Of a DNA stretch of 42,565 nt, positions 16,987 through 29,143 are shown piece after piece; position 1 is the stretch's first letter, and every line of letters begins with the position of its first letter. The position numbers and the translations under genes are program-made. Source of the DNA: an uncultured Rhodospirillales bacterium (GTDB taxonomy: Bacteria; Pseudomonadota; Alphaproteobacteria; Azospirillales; Azospirillaceae); contig CAIZDL010000010.1 of assembly GCA_903931735.1 (NCBI GenBank), forward strand, positions 1 to 42,565, in the 5' to 3' direction. The notes under the pieces were generated by a model. The model was not told where the DNA came from. It did no database searches and saw nothing but the letters and a program-made list of their open reading frames with translations.

Positions 16987-18141
16987 ATGGTTTCCGTTCG
17001 TGCGCTGATTAGCTCTGGTTTCGTGGCCGTGATGGTGCTGGTGGGGTTTGGGGTGCCAGCCGGGGCCGCGACCATCGATACCATCGCGCGTCAGGCGATT
17101 TTGGTCGACGCGAACACCAACACGGTGCTTTTTGAAAAAGCCGCCGATCAGCGGATGCCGACATCTTCCATGAGCAAGGTCATGACGGCCTACATGGTGT
17201 TTGAGGCGCTGAGAGAAAAGCGGTTGACCCTTGAAGACACGCTGCCGGTGAGCGAGCACGCTTGGCGCACCCAGGGCTCTAAAATGTTCGTAGAACTCGG
17301 GGGCCGCATTAAGGTCGAGGACCTGATCAGGGGCATGATCATTCAATCGGGCAACGATGCTTCGATTGTGCTTGCGGAAGGTTTGGGGGGGTCCGAGGAA
17401 GCGTTCGCCAAAAAAATGACCGAGCGCGCCCATGCCCTGGGCATGAAGGACAGTAATTTCGTCAACGCCACCGGCTGGCCGGATGAAAACCACTATTCGT
17501 CGTGCCGTGATCTTTCTACGTTGGCGCGTGCGTTGATCTTTAGCTTTCCCGAATTTTACCACTATGACGCCGAGCGCGAATTCACCTATCACGGCATCAA
17601 GCAGGGCAATCGCAATCCGTTGCTGTACCGGAACATGGGGGTTGACGGGTTGAAAACCGGTCACACCGACATTGCCGGCTATGGCCTGATCGCCTCGGCC
17701 CTCCGCGACGGCCGGCGGCTCATTCTGGTGATCAACGGCTTGCCGACCATGCAGGCGCGGGCCGATGAGCCGGCCCGGTTGATTGAGTGGGGCTTTCGGG
17801 AATTTAGCGCCTACACCCTGCTGAAGCCGGGCGAGGGTGTGGACAGACTGCCGGTTTGGCTGGGCCAGGCGCCCGATGTTGCGGCCGTTACCGGCGGTGG
17901 GCTCACAGTTACCATGGCTCAGGAGGAACGGCGGGGGCTCAAGGTCACCATGCAGGCGCAAGTGCCGCTACCGGCGCCGATTGTCAAGGGGCAGACGGTC
18001 GGCAAACTGGTCATTACCGCGCCTGGGTTCGTCACCCGCGAGGTTCCGCTGATTGCCGCCGAAGATGTCGCCCGCCTCGGCTTCTTTGGGCGGCTGGGTG
18101 CGGCGGCGCACCACGCGGTGTTTGGTAGCCCGGCCAAGTGA
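16987..18141 (+). CDS. D-alanyl-D-alanine carboxypeptidase (PBP5/6-like, peptidase S11)
   Basis: The ATG at 16987 gives 384 residues with a signal peptide ending near VPAGAA; a GTG at 16948 would put the repeat region inside the gene and is unlikely. Catalytic motifs are SMSK (SxxK serine and lysine), QSGND (SxN) and LKTGHTD (KTG). A C-terminal beta-rich PBP5 domain follows from about residue 275 (GVDRLPVWLGQAPDV). The enzyme removes the terminal D-Ala of peptidoglycan pentapeptides in the periplasm. The stop overlaps the tmk start by one base (TGATG), indicating translational coupling. Confidence 0.93.
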   Translation: MVSVRALISSGFVAVMVLVGFGVPAGAATIDTIARQAILVDANTNTVLFEKAADQRMPTSSMSKVMTAYMVFEALREKRLTLEDTLPVSEHAWRTQGSKMFVELGGRIKVEDLIRGMIIQSGNDASIVLAEGLGGSEEAFAKKMTERAHALGMKDSNFVNATGWPDENHYSSCRDLSTLARALIFSFPEFYHYDAEREFTYHGIKQGNRNPLLYRNMGVDGLKTGHTDIAGYGLIASALRDGRRLILVINGLPTMQARADEPARLIEWGFREFSAYTLLKPGEGVDRLPVWLGQAPDVAAVTGGGLTVTMAQEERRGLKVTMQAQVPLPAPIVKGQTVGKLVITAPGFVTREVPLIAAEDVARLGFFGRLGAAAHHAVFGSPAK

Positions 18142-18776
18142 TGGAACGCGGTCGTTTTATTACCCTTGAAGGGGGAGAAGGCGCCGGGAAGTCGACCCAG
18201 GTTCGGCGGTTGGCCTCCTCCTTGCGGGGGCGGGGGCTGGAGGTGGTGACGACGCGCGAGCCCGGCGGCTCGCCTGGGGCCGAGGAGATTCGGACCCTGT
18301 TGGTCACCGGGGACGCCGGACGCTGGAGCCCGGTCACCGAGACCCTGCTACATTTCGCCGCCCGCCGCGATCATCTGGAACGAACGGTGTGGCCGGCGTT
18401 GGAGCGTGGCGCTTGGGTGATTTCCGACCGCTTCGCCGACAGCACGCTTGCTTATCAGGGCTATGGGCTGGGGCTTGATAAAGAGGTCATTGTCCGGCTT
18501 TACGCCAATGTGGTGGGAAATTTTTATCCCGACCTGACCTTAATTTTGGACCTACCCGCCGGGGCTGGTCTTGCTCGCGCCAAAGCCCGCAGCGCCGCCG
18601 ATCGCTACGAAGACATGGATATTTCGTTTCATCGTCGTTTGTGCGAAGGGTTTTTGGATATCGCGGCGCACGATCCGCGCCGGTGCGCCATTATCGATGC
18701 TGCCGGAACCGAGGATTTCGTCGCCGCCGAAATTCTCGATCTGGTCGGCCGGCGCCTGCCGGTTCCGGGGTCATGA
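18141..18776 (+). CDS. tmk: Thymidylate kinase
   Basis: A 211-residue dTMP kinase that makes dTDP for DNA synthesis. Seen are the P-loop FITLEGGEGAGKSTQ, the TREPGGSPGAEEIR nucleotide motif, and SDRFADSTLAYQGYG, the DR(Y/F) substrate motif. The LID region (ARAKARSAADRYEDMD) looks like the type II arrangement with basic residues there. ATG at 18141 overlaps the preceding stop; the gene itself overlaps holB by four bases (ATGA). Confidence 0.96.
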   Translation: MERGRFITLEGGEGAGKSTQVRRLASSLRGRGLEVVTTREPGGSPGAEEIRTLLVTGDAGRWSPVTETLLHFAARRDHLERTVWPALERGAWVISDRFADSTLAYQGYGLGLDKEVIVRLYANVVGNFYPDLTLILDLPAGAGLARAKARSAADRYEDMDISFHRRLCEGFLDIAAHDPRRCAIIDAAGTEDFVAAEILDLVGRRLPVPGS

Positions 18777-19864
18777 CACCGAGGGAAAATCCCGATCTGG
18801 TTGGCCATGAAGAGGCCGAGCGGGCGTTGCTCGCCGCCTGGAACAGTGGGCGCATGGCTCATGCCTGGTTGATCGGCGGAATTTCGGGGATTGGCAAGGC
18901 GACGCTGGCGTTTCGGTTCGCCCGATTTGTGCTGGCAAACGGCGGGCAAAAACCCGAGCGGGGCGATGGGTTCGATATGTTTGGCGCGCCGCCGGCAGGC
19001 CCCACCAGCCTCTATCTTCCGCCCGAAGACCCGGTGTTTTGCCGGGTGCGCGCTGGCGGGCACACCGATATGTTGACCGTGGAGCGCCGCTACGACGACA
19101 AACGCGGTAAAATGAAAACCGAGATCGCGGTGGATGATGTGCGCGAAGTCAGCGCCTTTATGCGCCGCACATCGGGGGAAGATGGCTGGCGGGTGGTGAT
19201 CATCGACGGCGTTGAACAAATGAACGCCAGCGGTCACAACGCGTTGCTGAAGATTTTAGAAGAGCCCCCCGAAAAGGCGCTGTTACTGCTGGTGACCGAG
19301 ACGCCGGGCGGTCTTTTGCCGACCATCCGCTCGCGCTGCCGCAAATTACTGCTGAGTCCGCTGCCCAAGCAGGTGGTCACCGATTGGCTGGCCTGCAACC
19401 GCTCCGACCTCGCCGAGGCCGATCGGCTGGCGTTGGCCCAGCTTGCCGAAGGGTCCATCGGGCGGGCGCTCAGCCTTGCCGCGGCAGGCGGGCTGGAGTT
19501 ACACCGGAAACTGGTTGCGGTGCTGCAAACCTTACCCCAGCTCAACCTCAAAGCCGCGCACGCCTTTGCCGACTCCGTGACCCGAAAAGGTGACGATGAT
19601 CCCTGGTATACCGCGACCGGATTGTTGGTTTGGTGGCTGGCGCGCTTGGTTAAGGCGCGGGCGGTGGGGCAGCAACCAGCGGACGTCATCGCGGGGGAGG
19701 GCGCTTTGTTCGCCCGGCTTACCACGGCGCAACCCGGCCTTGATCGGTGGCTGGAGGTGTGGGAAAAAGTGACGCTGCTTTTCGCTCGGGCCGATGGCGC
19801 GAATCTCGATCGTAAATTGGTGATGCTGAACGCACTGTTGAGCATCGAGGCGGCCCTTCCTTAA
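18773..19864 (+). CDS. holB: DNA polymerase III subunit delta'
   Basis: A 363-residue AAA+ clamp-loader subunit. Residues 12-60 include AHAWLIGGISGIGKATLAFR (a Walker-A-like loop). Further motifs are VVIIDGVEQMNASGHNALLK (Walker B/sensor region), ILEEPPEK and LPTIRSRCRKLLL (the SRC motif). No four-cysteine zinc module is seen, unlike E. coli delta'. The C-terminal about 150 residues are helical and less conserved, as usual for the collar domain. The ATG at 18773 sits inside the tmk stop; a longer frame upstream is only an overlap with tmk. The tmk-holB-metG order is typical of alphaproteobacteria. Confidence 0.94.
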   Translation: MTPRENPDLVGHEEAERALLAAWNSGRMAHAWLIGGISGIGKATLAFRFARFVLANGGQKPERGDGFDMFGAPPAGPTSLYLPPEDPVFCRVRAGGHTDMLTVERRYDDKRGKMKTEIAVDDVREVSAFMRRTSGEDGWRVVIIDGVEQMNASGHNALLKILEEPPEKALLLLVTETPGGLLPTIRSRCRKLLLSPLPKQVVTDWLACNRSDLAEADRLALAQLAEGSIGRALSLAAAGGLELHRKLVAVLQTLPQLNLKAAHAFADSVTRKGDDDPWYTATGLLVWWLARLVKARAVGQQPADVIAGEGALFARLTTAQPGLDRWLEVWEKVTLLFARADGANLDRKLVMLNALLSIEAALP

Positions 19865-19891
19865 CGGCGGTGATCCCGCGGGAGTTTTCTC

Positions 19892-21448
19892 ATGGCCGGT
19901 AAGGCTCGCTATTATCTGACCACGCCGATCTATTACGTCAATGATGTGCCCCATATCGGCCACGCTTACACCACTTTGGCGTGTGATGTGTTGGCGCGGT
20001 TCAAACGGCTGGATGGTTATGAGGTCAAGTTCCTCACCGGCACCGATGAACATGGCCAGAAGGTGGAAAAATCGGCGGCGGTCGCAGGGGTAACGCCGCA
20101 GGCGTTCGCCGACCGGGTATCGCAAAACTTCCGCGACCTCCCGGCGTTATTAAACTTCACCAATGATGATTTTATTCGCACCACCGAGCCCCGCCATCGC
20201 GCCGCATGTCAGGCCTTGTGGCAAGTTTTAGTCGATAAAGGGCATGTTTACTTAGGCTCTTATTCGGGCTGGTACGCTGTTCGCGATGAAGCCTATTACG
20301 GCGAAGATGAGCTTCGCGACGGGCCGGGCGGTAAAAAGATCGCCCCCACCGGAGCGGAGTGCGAATGGGTCGAGGAACCGAGTTATTTCTTCCGTTTGTC
20401 GGCCTTTCAACAGCCGTTATTGGAGTTTTATGAGAATAATCCGGGGTTTGTTTTGCCGCTGGGCAAGCGCAACGAGGTGGTGGCGTTCGTCAAGTCGGGC
20501 TTGCGTGATCTTTCCATTAGCCGCACGACGTTTGACTGGGGCATTCGGGTGCCCGGTGCCGAAAAGCACATCATGTATGTCTGGCTGGACGCCCTTACCA
20601 ATTATCTGACCGCCGTCGGGTATCCTGAGACTGGCCTCGGCACGCCCTATGCCGAGTTTTGGCCTGCCGATCTTCATATGGTTGGTAAAGATATTCTACG
20701 TTTTCATGCCATTTATTGGCCGGCGTTTTTGATGGCTGCCGAACTGGAATTGCCGCGCCGGGTGTTCGCCCATGGCTGGTGGACCGTCGAGGGCCAGAAA
20801 ATGTCGAAGTCGCTGGGAAATGTCATCGCGCCCGAGGCGGTGGTGGCCAAATATGGTCTTGATGCCACGCGTTATTTCTTGATGCGCGAAGTGCCGTTCG
20901 GCAATGACGGTGATTTTTCGCAGCGGGCGATCCTCAACAGGATTAACGGCGATCTTGCCAATGATTACGGCAATTTGGTCCAGCGTGTCCTTTCAATGAT
21001 CGCCAAAAACTGCGGCGGCGTGGTGCCTCACCCGGGGCCATTCAATGCCGCCGACCAGAAATTGCTCGATGCCGCGCACGCGTTGCTGGAAACGGCGCGT
21101 AAAGAACTCGACGGTCAAGCCTTTCACCGGATGCTCGATGCCGTTTGGGGAGTGGTCGGCGCCGCCAACCGGTATGTCGACGAGCAGGGGCCTTGGACGT
21201 TGAAAAAGACCGATCCTCCGCGCATGGCGACGGTATTGTATGTCTTGGCCGAGACAATTCGCCATTTGGGGATTTTGACCCAGCCGGTGATGCCCGATGC
21301 CTCGGCGCGAATTTTAGATCAGTTGGTGGTGCCGGAGGATGCCCGCGCGTTCACCCATCTCGGTCCGGATCATGCGTTAACGCCGGGGGTAAAACTGCCG
21401 GCACCAAAGGGAGTATTCCCCCGTCATATAGAAGAGCCGAAAGCCTGA
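19892..21448 (+). CDS. metG: Methionyl-tRNA synthetase
   Basis: The 518-residue class I synthetase charges tRNA-Met. It starts with TTPIYYVNDVPHIGHAYTTL (HIGH signature), then FLTGTDEHGQKVEKSA, and has EGQKMSKSLGNVIAP (KMSKS). The connective-peptide region lacks the four-cysteine zinc knuckle, so it belongs to the short zinc-free MetG2-like form. There is no C-terminal EMAP/Arc1p dimerisation domain, which fits the length. It lies 27 bp after holB and four bases before tatD. Confidence 0.97.
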   Translation: MAGKARYYLTTPIYYVNDVPHIGHAYTTLACDVLARFKRLDGYEVKFLTGTDEHGQKVEKSAAVAGVTPQAFADRVSQNFRDLPALLNFTNDDFIRTTEPRHRAACQALWQVLVDKGHVYLGSYSGWYAVRDEAYYGEDELRDGPGGKKIAPTGAECEWVEEPSYFFRLSAFQQPLLEFYENNPGFVLPLGKRNEVVAFVKSGLRDLSISRTTFDWGIRVPGAEKHIMYVWLDALTNYLTAVGYPETGLGTPYAEFWPADLHMVGKDILRFHAIYWPAFLMAAELELPRRVFAHGWWTVEGQKMSKSLGNVIAPEAVVAKYGLDATRYFLMREVPFGNDGDFSQRAILNRINGDLANDYGNLVQRVLSMIAKNCGGVVPHPGPFNAADQKLLDAAHALLETARKELDGQAFHRMLDAVWGVVGAANRYVDEQGPWTLKKTDPPRMATVLYVLAETIRHLGILTQPVMPDASARILDQLVVPEDARAFTHLGPDHALTPGVKLPAPKGVFPRHIEEPKA

Positions 21449-21452
21449 TCCC

Positions 21453-22241
21453 ATGCTGGTCGATAGTCATTGTCACCTGGATTTTCCCGAGCTTGCACTA
21501 GAAGAGGCCGCGGTGATTGACCGTGCCCGCGCGGCCGGGATCGGGCTAATGGTTTCTATTTGCACTCATGTGAGCAAGTTTTCCCAGGTTCATGAGGTGG
21601 CGCAACGCTCACCGTTTGTTGTTTGCACCGTTGGGGTTCATCCTCACCATGCAGAAGATGAGCTGGAGGGCGCTCGTATCGAGCGGCTGGTTGAGCTGGC
21701 TGCGCTGCCGAAGGTGGTCGGGATCGGCGAGACCGGGCTGGATTTTTTTTATAATCACAGCACCCGTTCAGCCCAGGAGGAGAGCTTTCGCCGCCACTTG
21801 AAAGCTTGCGTTATCAGTGGGTTGCCTGCCATCGTCCATAGCCGGGACGCCGAGGTGGACACAGTGCGGATGATGCGCAACGAGAGTGCGGGCGGGCGGC
21901 TGACCGGACTCATCCATTGCTTCAGCGGCTCTCGGGCCATGGCCGAAGAGGCGTTGGAGCTGGGGTTTTATATATCAATTTCCGGAATCGTGACCTTTAA
22001 AAAGGCCGATGCGCTGCGCGACGTTATCGCCGCCGTTCCGTTGGATCGACTGTTGGTTGAAACTGATGCCCCCTATCTCGCGCCGATCCCCCACCGGGGC
22101 AAGCGTAACGAGCCGTCTTTTGTCGCCCACACGGCGGCAGTGGTGGCCAAAATCAAGGGGGTCGGCATCGCCGAGTTCGCCGACATCACGACCGGGAACT
22201 TCTTTCGCCTGTTTCCAAAGGCCCGTGCCGGATGCGCGTGA
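21453..22241 (+). CDS. tatD: TatD family metal-dependent DNase
   Basis: A 262-residue amidohydrolase-fold protein. Metal ligands fall in DSHCHLDFPE (HxH), GIGETGLDFFYNHS (Glu), IVHSRDAEVDT (His), LIHCFSGS (His) and LLVETDAPYLAPIPHRGKRN (Asp). TatD/YcfH proteins are 3'-5' exonucleases or DNases; the metG-linked copy is commonly annotated YcfH. All ligand residues are intact. The end overlaps the following hydrolase gene by ten bases. Confidence 0.93.
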   Translation: MLVDSHCHLDFPELALEEAAVIDRARAAGIGLMVSICTHVSKFSQVHEVAQRSPFVVCTVGVHPHHAEDELEGARIERLVELAALPKVVGIGETGLDFFYNHSTRSAQEESFRRHLKACVISGLPAIVHSRDAEVDTVRMMRNESAGGRLTGLIHCFSGSRAMAEEALELGFYISISGIVTFKKADALRDVIAAVPLDRLLVETDAPYLAPIPHRGKRNEPSFVAHTAAVVAKIKGVGIAEFADITTGNFFRLFPKARAGCA

Positions 22242-23002
22242 CGATTCTCGGTTGCGGCGGTTCCAACGGTGTGCCGACCATCGGCAATCGGTGGGGGGAG
22301 TGCGACCCCACCAACCCTAAAAACCGGCGCCGTCGCCCTTCCGTGCTGGTGGAAGAGGGGGGAACGACGATTTTGATCGACACCTCGCCAGACCTGCGCG
22401 AACAATTTCTCGATGCCGGCGTTGAACGACTGGATGCTGTTTTATATAGCCATGACCACGCCGATCATAGTCACGGCATCGACGATCTCCGGGAGATCAA
22501 TCGGTTGATGGCAGCCGATATCCCCGTTTATGGCCTTCAGGAAACCATGCAGACTTTGACGGCTCGTTTTTACTATTGTTTTGAGCAGATCAACCAGGGA
22601 CAGAGTTATTTTCGTCCGGTATTATTATCGAATATAATTTCAGGCGTGGAGCCGTTTACAATCAATAATATTGTCGTAACGCCATTTCTACAGGATCATG
22701 GCTACACGCTAACCGTTGGCTATCGCTTTGGGTCGTTCGCTTATTCGACCGATGTTTTGAGACTGGATGAGGCGGCCTTTTCAGTCCTTGATGGCATCAC
22801 CGATTGGGTGGTCGATTGTGTGCGCCGAGACCCGCACCCGGTTCATTCGCATCTCGAGAATACATTGGAATGGATTGATCGAGTAAAACCCCGGCGCGCC
22901 TGGCTTACTCACATGAATAATACTTTGGACTATGCAGCCTTGGCTGCCACGCTGCCGCCAGGGGTAATGCCGGCCCATGATGGATTGGTGATCGAGATTT
23001 AG
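22232..23002 (+). CDS. MBL-fold metallohydrolase (PhnP-like)
   Basis: This 256-residue metallo-beta-lactamase-fold protein starts ILGCGGSNGVPTIGNRWGEC and has a serial Asp/His motif in LYSHDHADHSHGIDDLREI. Later ligands are FLQDHGYTLTVGYRFG, YSTDV and the histidines of DPHPVHSHLENT and AWLTHMNNTLDY. It resembles PhnP cyclic phosphodiesterase and the conserved hydrolase that follows metG-tatD in alphaproteobacteria. Substrate unknown; no phosphonate genes are nearby. The central part (22610-22690) is AT-richer than the rest. Confidence 0.88.
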   Translation: MRVTILGCGGSNGVPTIGNRWGECDPTNPKNRRRRPSVLVEEGGTTILIDTSPDLREQFLDAGVERLDAVLYSHDHADHSHGIDDLREINRLMAADIPVYGLQETMQTLTARFYYCFEQINQGQSYFRPVLLSNIISGVEPFTINNIVVTPFLQDHGYTLTVGYRFGSFAYSTDVLRLDEAAFSVLDGITDWVVDCVRRDPHPVHSHLENTLEWIDRVKPRRAWLTHMNNTLDYAALAATLPPGVMPAHDGLVIEI

Positions 23003-23037
23003 AGCGGATCGCGCCCAGCCGCTTTTGGGCTGCGGCC

Positions 23038-23066
23038 TTGCCAGGACAGGGTGATTTTGTTATGGT
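23038..23066 (+). promoter_or_regulatory. Sigma-70-type promoter of the thi operon
   Basis: TTGCCA (23038-23043) and TATGGT (23061-23066) are separated by 17 bp. The predicted start, near 23073, falls at the very beginning of the TPP riboswitch, as expected for a riboswitch-controlled leader. Confidence 0.6.
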
Positions 23067-23070
23067 CCGG

Positions 23071-23158
23071 GCTCACCTGGGGTGCTGTCCTGCTTCGGCG
23101 TGGTGCGGCTGAGATCACACCCATTGAACCTGTCCGGGTAATGCCGGCGAAGGGAGTT
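23071..23158 (+). ncRNA. TPP riboswitch (THI element)
   Basis: The conserved THI core is present: CTGGGGTGC at the 5' side, then GGCTGAGATCACACCC (pyrimidine-sensing arm), TTGAACCTGTCCGG and GTAATGCCGGCGAAGGGAG (pyrophosphate arm). It ends eight bases before the thiO start, so the AGGGAG tail of the aptamer probably doubles as the ribosome binding site. TPP binding would then block translation of thiO directly. No separate terminator hairpin is visible between aptamer and start codon. Confidence 0.95.
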
Positions 23159-23165
23159 ACGAAAA

Positions 23166-24332
23166 ATGGTTGTTGCTCAGCCTGTCACCATAAAGGGAGA
23201 TTGCCCGAGTGTCGCCGTGATCGGGGGCGGCGCTATTGGGCTCGGCATCGCCTGGAGCCTTGCCCGCGCTGGTTGCGCGGTAACGGTGTTTGATCGCAGT
23301 GATGCCGGGCATTCGGCGAGCTGGGCTGCGGGCGGCATGTTGGCCGCAGGCGTGGAGACCGAACCGGGGGAGGAGTTGCTGTGGCAACTCGCCTCGCGCA
23401 GCCAACATCTGTGGCCGGATTTTCGCTATGCCCTCCAAGCCGATAGCGGCCGCGATATCGGTTATCGTGACGAAGGCACCATGGTGGTGGCGCTCACCCG
23501 TGACGATCTTGAGCAATTGCGCTTCAATTATGAGTTTCAACGCAGCCTGGGTATCGAGCTGGAATGGCTTTCCAGCATCGAGGCGCGGCGTCGGGAGCCC
23601 TATCTTAACACCGGGACCGCAGGCGCGTATTTCTGCAAAAACGACCATCAAGTGGATAATCGCGCGGTGGTCGAGGCGCTGAAGCGGGCGTTGGTGAAGG
23701 CCGGTGGGGTCTTGCGCGAACATGCCGAGGCGGCGGTGGAGATGGCCGGAGGCCGGGCGGTTGGCGTACGGGTTGGCGACGAAGTGCTTAAAGCCGACAT
23801 TGTGGTGGTGGCTGCCGGCGCATGGTCGCGCGGTGTTGAGGGATTGCCCGAGGAGGTCCGGCCGCCGGTCCGGCCGGTGCGGGGACAGTTGCTTTATTTG
23901 CGTATGAACCCGGCGGAACCGCTGGTGCGGCACGTTGTGTGGGCGCCCAAGGCTTACATTATTCCACGGCGCGATGGCCGGCTGCTGATTGGCGCCACCA
24001 CCGAGGAGCGGGGCTTTGATACCAAGCCGACCGCCGGGGGCGTTTTTAGTTTATTGGAAGGGTGCTGGCGCGCTTTCCCGGGGATCGAGGAACTGGTACT
24101 CGACGAAATCGTGGTTGGTTTCCGCCCCGGCAGCCGCGATGACGCGCCGATTTTGGGGCCAACCTCCGTGGAAGGGTTGGTGATGGCCACCGGGCATCAT
24201 CGTAATGGCATCTTGCTTTTACCCGTTACGGTTGAGGCAATTAGCCGCTACATCCTGAAGGGCAGGGTGCTGCCCGAGATTGAGGCCTATCGTCCCGATC
24301 GTTTCCGCAAGGTGACGGGAGGCAAATCATGA
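23166..24332 (+). CDS. thiO: Glycine oxidase ThiO
   Basis: The 388-residue FAD enzyme begins with a dinucleotide-binding fold (VAVIGGGAIGLGIAWSLARA) and is a DAO-family oxidase. It converts glycine to iminoglycine (dehydroglycine) for thiazole formation. Conserved parts include SASWAAGGMLAAGVE, GQLLYLR, YIIPRRDGRLLIGATTEE and the FAD-contacting ATGHHRNGILLLP near the C-terminus. The start is eight bases after the TPP aptamer; the end overlaps thiS by four bases. Confidence 0.94.
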   Translation: MVVAQPVTIKGDCPSVAVIGGGAIGLGIAWSLARAGCAVTVFDRSDAGHSASWAAGGMLAAGVETEPGEELLWQLASRSQHLWPDFRYALQADSGRDIGYRDEGTMVVALTRDDLEQLRFNYEFQRSLGIELEWLSSIEARRREPYLNTGTAGAYFCKNDHQVDNRAVVEALKRALVKAGGVLREHAEAAVEMAGGRAVGVRVGDEVLKADIVVVAAGAWSRGVEGLPEEVRPPVRPVRGQLLYLRMNPAEPLVRHVVWAPKAYIIPRRDGRLLIGATTEERGFDTKPTAGGVFSLLEGCWRAFPGIEELVLDEIVVGFRPGSRDDAPILGPTSVEGLVMATGHHRNGILLLPVTVEAISRYILKGRVLPEIEAYRPDRFRKVTGGKS

Positions 24333-24538
24333 GCCTCGCGATCCGCCTGAACGGCAAGGATGAAACGGTGGCGGCAGAGACCGTGGTTGATCTGCTGGTC
24401 GCTCTTGGCATCGATCCCGCGCGGCGTGGGCTGGCGGTTGCCATCAATGGCGAAGTTGTGCCGCGACGTGGTTGGCCCGACCATCGCCTTGCCACTGCCG
24501 ATGACGTGGAAATTGTTCGGCCGCTACAGGGCGGTTGA
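24329..24538 (+). CDS. thiS: Sulfur carrier protein ThiS
   Basis: A 69-residue ubiquitin-like protein (IRLNGKDETVAAETVVDLLV) ending in the diagnostic Gly-Gly (RPLQGG), which is adenylated and thiocarboxylated to donate sulfur to the thiazole. GLAVAINGEVVPR is the usual second conserved block. It overlaps thiO by ATGA and precedes thiG by 48 bp. No thiF adenylyltransferase is in the window. Confidence 0.96.
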   Translation: MSLAIRLNGKDETVAAETVVDLLVALGIDPARRGLAVAINGEVVPRRGWPDHRLATADDVEIVRPLQGG

Positions 24539-27236
<2,698 letters not shown>

Positions 27237-27469
27237 GGATGTATGCTGGCCTGCGCACTCCGGCCGAGGCTCGGTAGCTGAGGTCGGCGTTCGCCGGTCC
27301 GGGCAATTTGAATTCCCCTTGATTCCTGCGGACCAAACCGGTACTCCGGGTCTGCCTCATGCGTCGGTTCGCTTGTTCACTTGCGGCTGCGGAGATATGG
27401 GGTCAACGTTAGCGTGCCGGGTTAGCGACTGGTGCCTGACTTTATAGCCAGCTAGGAGGGGAGCGCCTC

Positions 27470-29080
27470 ATGGGGAGACTGTTAAATCGTCTCATTATCC
27501 GCGTCGGTCTGATCGTGGCGGTCCTGATGGGCATCGCCGGTCCGGGCTGGGCGGAAACGGTTCTGATGCGCGGCAACGGCGGTGAGCCGGGCTCGCTGGA
27601 CCCGCACGCCACTGACGGTCGGATCGAGTCGAATATTCTGCGCGATCTCTTCGAAGGGTTGGTCGTTTATGGCGTTGGCGGCCGGATTATCCCCGGTGTC
27701 GCCGAGTCGTGGGATATCTCGGACGACGGCACTGTTTATACTTTCCGTTTGCGTCCCAACGCCAAATGGTCAAACGGCGATGCCATCACAGCCGAAGATT
27801 TTGTCTATAGCCTCCGGCGCTCCATTGGGCCGCATCAAGGTGGCGGTTACGCCTTCAATATGGCGGTAATTCGCAACGCCGATGAGGTCATGAATGGCAA
27901 GAAGCCGGTTGAAGACCTCGGAGTGGAGGCGGTCGATCCCCAAACCGTCAAAATTACCTTGCGGGGTCCTACCCCTTATTTTCTTGCTTTGATTGCGGCT
28001 GACAACAACGCTACTCCGGTACATCGTGCCACGATCGAAAAGTTCGGCGACAAATGGACGGATAGCGGCAATATCGTCAGCAATGGCGCTTATATGCTTT
28101 CGGAGTGGGTCGCGAATCAACGGATCGTCTTGGTGCGCAACCCCAATCACTATGCTAACGCCGATACGAAGATCGATAAAGTTGTGTTCCTGCCAATCTC
28201 CAGTGCAGCCGAAGAACTTAAGCTGTTCCGGGCTGGACAGATGGACATGACCTCCGAGGTGCCGCAAGAGCAAGTGAAGTGGATTTCGCTCAGCGATCCC
28301 CAGGAGTTCTGGAACAAGCCCTACATCGCCACCTACTATTATGCGTTTAACCTGACGGCAGAACCCTTCAAGGGCAACAAAAGCCTACGCAAGGCGCTTT
28401 CGATCGCGGTTAACCGCGAGGCGTTGGTCGAGAAGGTCACCCGGGCTGGCGAGTTGCCAGCGTATAGCTTGGTGCCGCCGGTCGTTCCCGGGTATAAGCG
28501 CCAGCCGTTGCCGTTTATCGACCAACCGGTCGCCCAGCGTCAGGAAGAGGCGCGCCGACTGTTCGCCGAAGCCGGATACAGCCCAGCCCAGCCATTGACC
28601 ATCGAGTTGCTCTACAATACGTCTGATAATAACCGGAAGATCGCCAACGCAATCGGCGGCATGTGGCAGGATACCTTCGGCAAAGGGATTGTTGTTAACA
28701 CTGTCAACACCGACCGCGCCGACTATCTTAAGCGCCGCGCCCGCCGCCAATTCCAGGTGGTCCGTGCCGCTTGGATTGGCGATTATGCCGACCCGACGGT
28801 GTTTCTCAACCTGATGCTCTCGAATGCCGGCCCGCCCCGGAACGACCCGGGCTACAAAAATGCCGCTTATGATGAGCTGCTCAGCAAAGCCGGCCAGACT
28901 GTTGACCCGGCCGAGCGCGCCGCGCTGTTACAACAAGCAGAGCGACTGATGCTTGAAGAGTATACGCTAATCCCGATTTACCATTATGCAACCAAGTCGT
29001 TGGTCGCAAAAAAGGTCAAGGGGGTAATCTTCAACATTCGTGATGTCCATCTGACCCGCTTCCTCGATATCGCACCCTAA
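27470..29080 (+). CDS. ABC transporter solute-binding protein, family 5 (peptide/OppA type)
   Basis: The 536-residue protein has a signal peptide cut near GWA-ETV and is preceded by AGGAGGGGAG. It is a family 5 extracytoplasmic binding protein: GGEPGSLDPHATDGRIESNI, LRDLFEGLVVY, YTFRLRPNAKWSNGDAITAE and DFVYSLRRS. Late conserved blocks are RADYLKRRARRQFQVVR, WIGDYADP and LIPIYHYATKSLV. These proteins bring oligopeptides or similar solutes to Dpp/Opp-type permeases, but no oppBCDF-like genes are here. A terminator follows the stop, so it is probably monocistronic. Confidence 0.93.
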   Translation: MGRLLNRLIIRVGLIVAVLMGIAGPGWAETVLMRGNGGEPGSLDPHATDGRIESNILRDLFEGLVVYGVGGRIIPGVAESWDISDDGTVYTFRLRPNAKWSNGDAITAEDFVYSLRRSIGPHQGGGYAFNMAVIRNADEVMNGKKPVEDLGVEAVDPQTVKITLRGPTPYFLALIAADNNATPVHRATIEKFGDKWTDSGNIVSNGAYMLSEWVANQRIVLVRNPNHYANADTKIDKVVFLPISSAAEELKLFRAGQMDMTSEVPQEQVKWISLSDPQEFWNKPYIATYYYAFNLTAEPFKGNKSLRKALSIAVNREALVEKVTRAGELPAYSLVPPVVPGYKRQPLPFIDQPVAQRQEEARRLFAEAGYSPAQPLTIELLYNTSDNNRKIANAIGGMWQDTFGKGIVVNTVNTDRADYLKRRARRQFQVVRAAWIGDYADPTVFLNLMLSNAGPPRNDPGYKNAAYDELLSKAGQTVDPAERAALLQQAERLMLEEYTLIPIYHYATKSLVAKKVKGVIFNIRDVHLTRFLDIAP

Positions 29081-29095
29081 GTGCTGATTTTCTTC

Positions 29096-29143
29096 AAAGC
29101 CGCCGCCGGAGTCATGCCCGACGGCGGCTTTGTCGTATTTTTT
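29096..29143 (+). terminator. Intrinsic terminator after the family 5 binding protein
   Basis: A perfect 10-bp stem, AAAGCCGCCG / CGGCGGCTTT, encloses a 16-base loop and is followed by a T-rich tract (GTCGTATTTTTTG). It starts 16 bases after the stop codon. Confidence 0.85.

Noticed and set aside
16858-17961. A 367-residue minus-strand frame opposite the carboxypeptidase gene
   Set aside because: The plus strand has complete catalytic motifs SxxK, SxN and KTG; the antisense frame has none.
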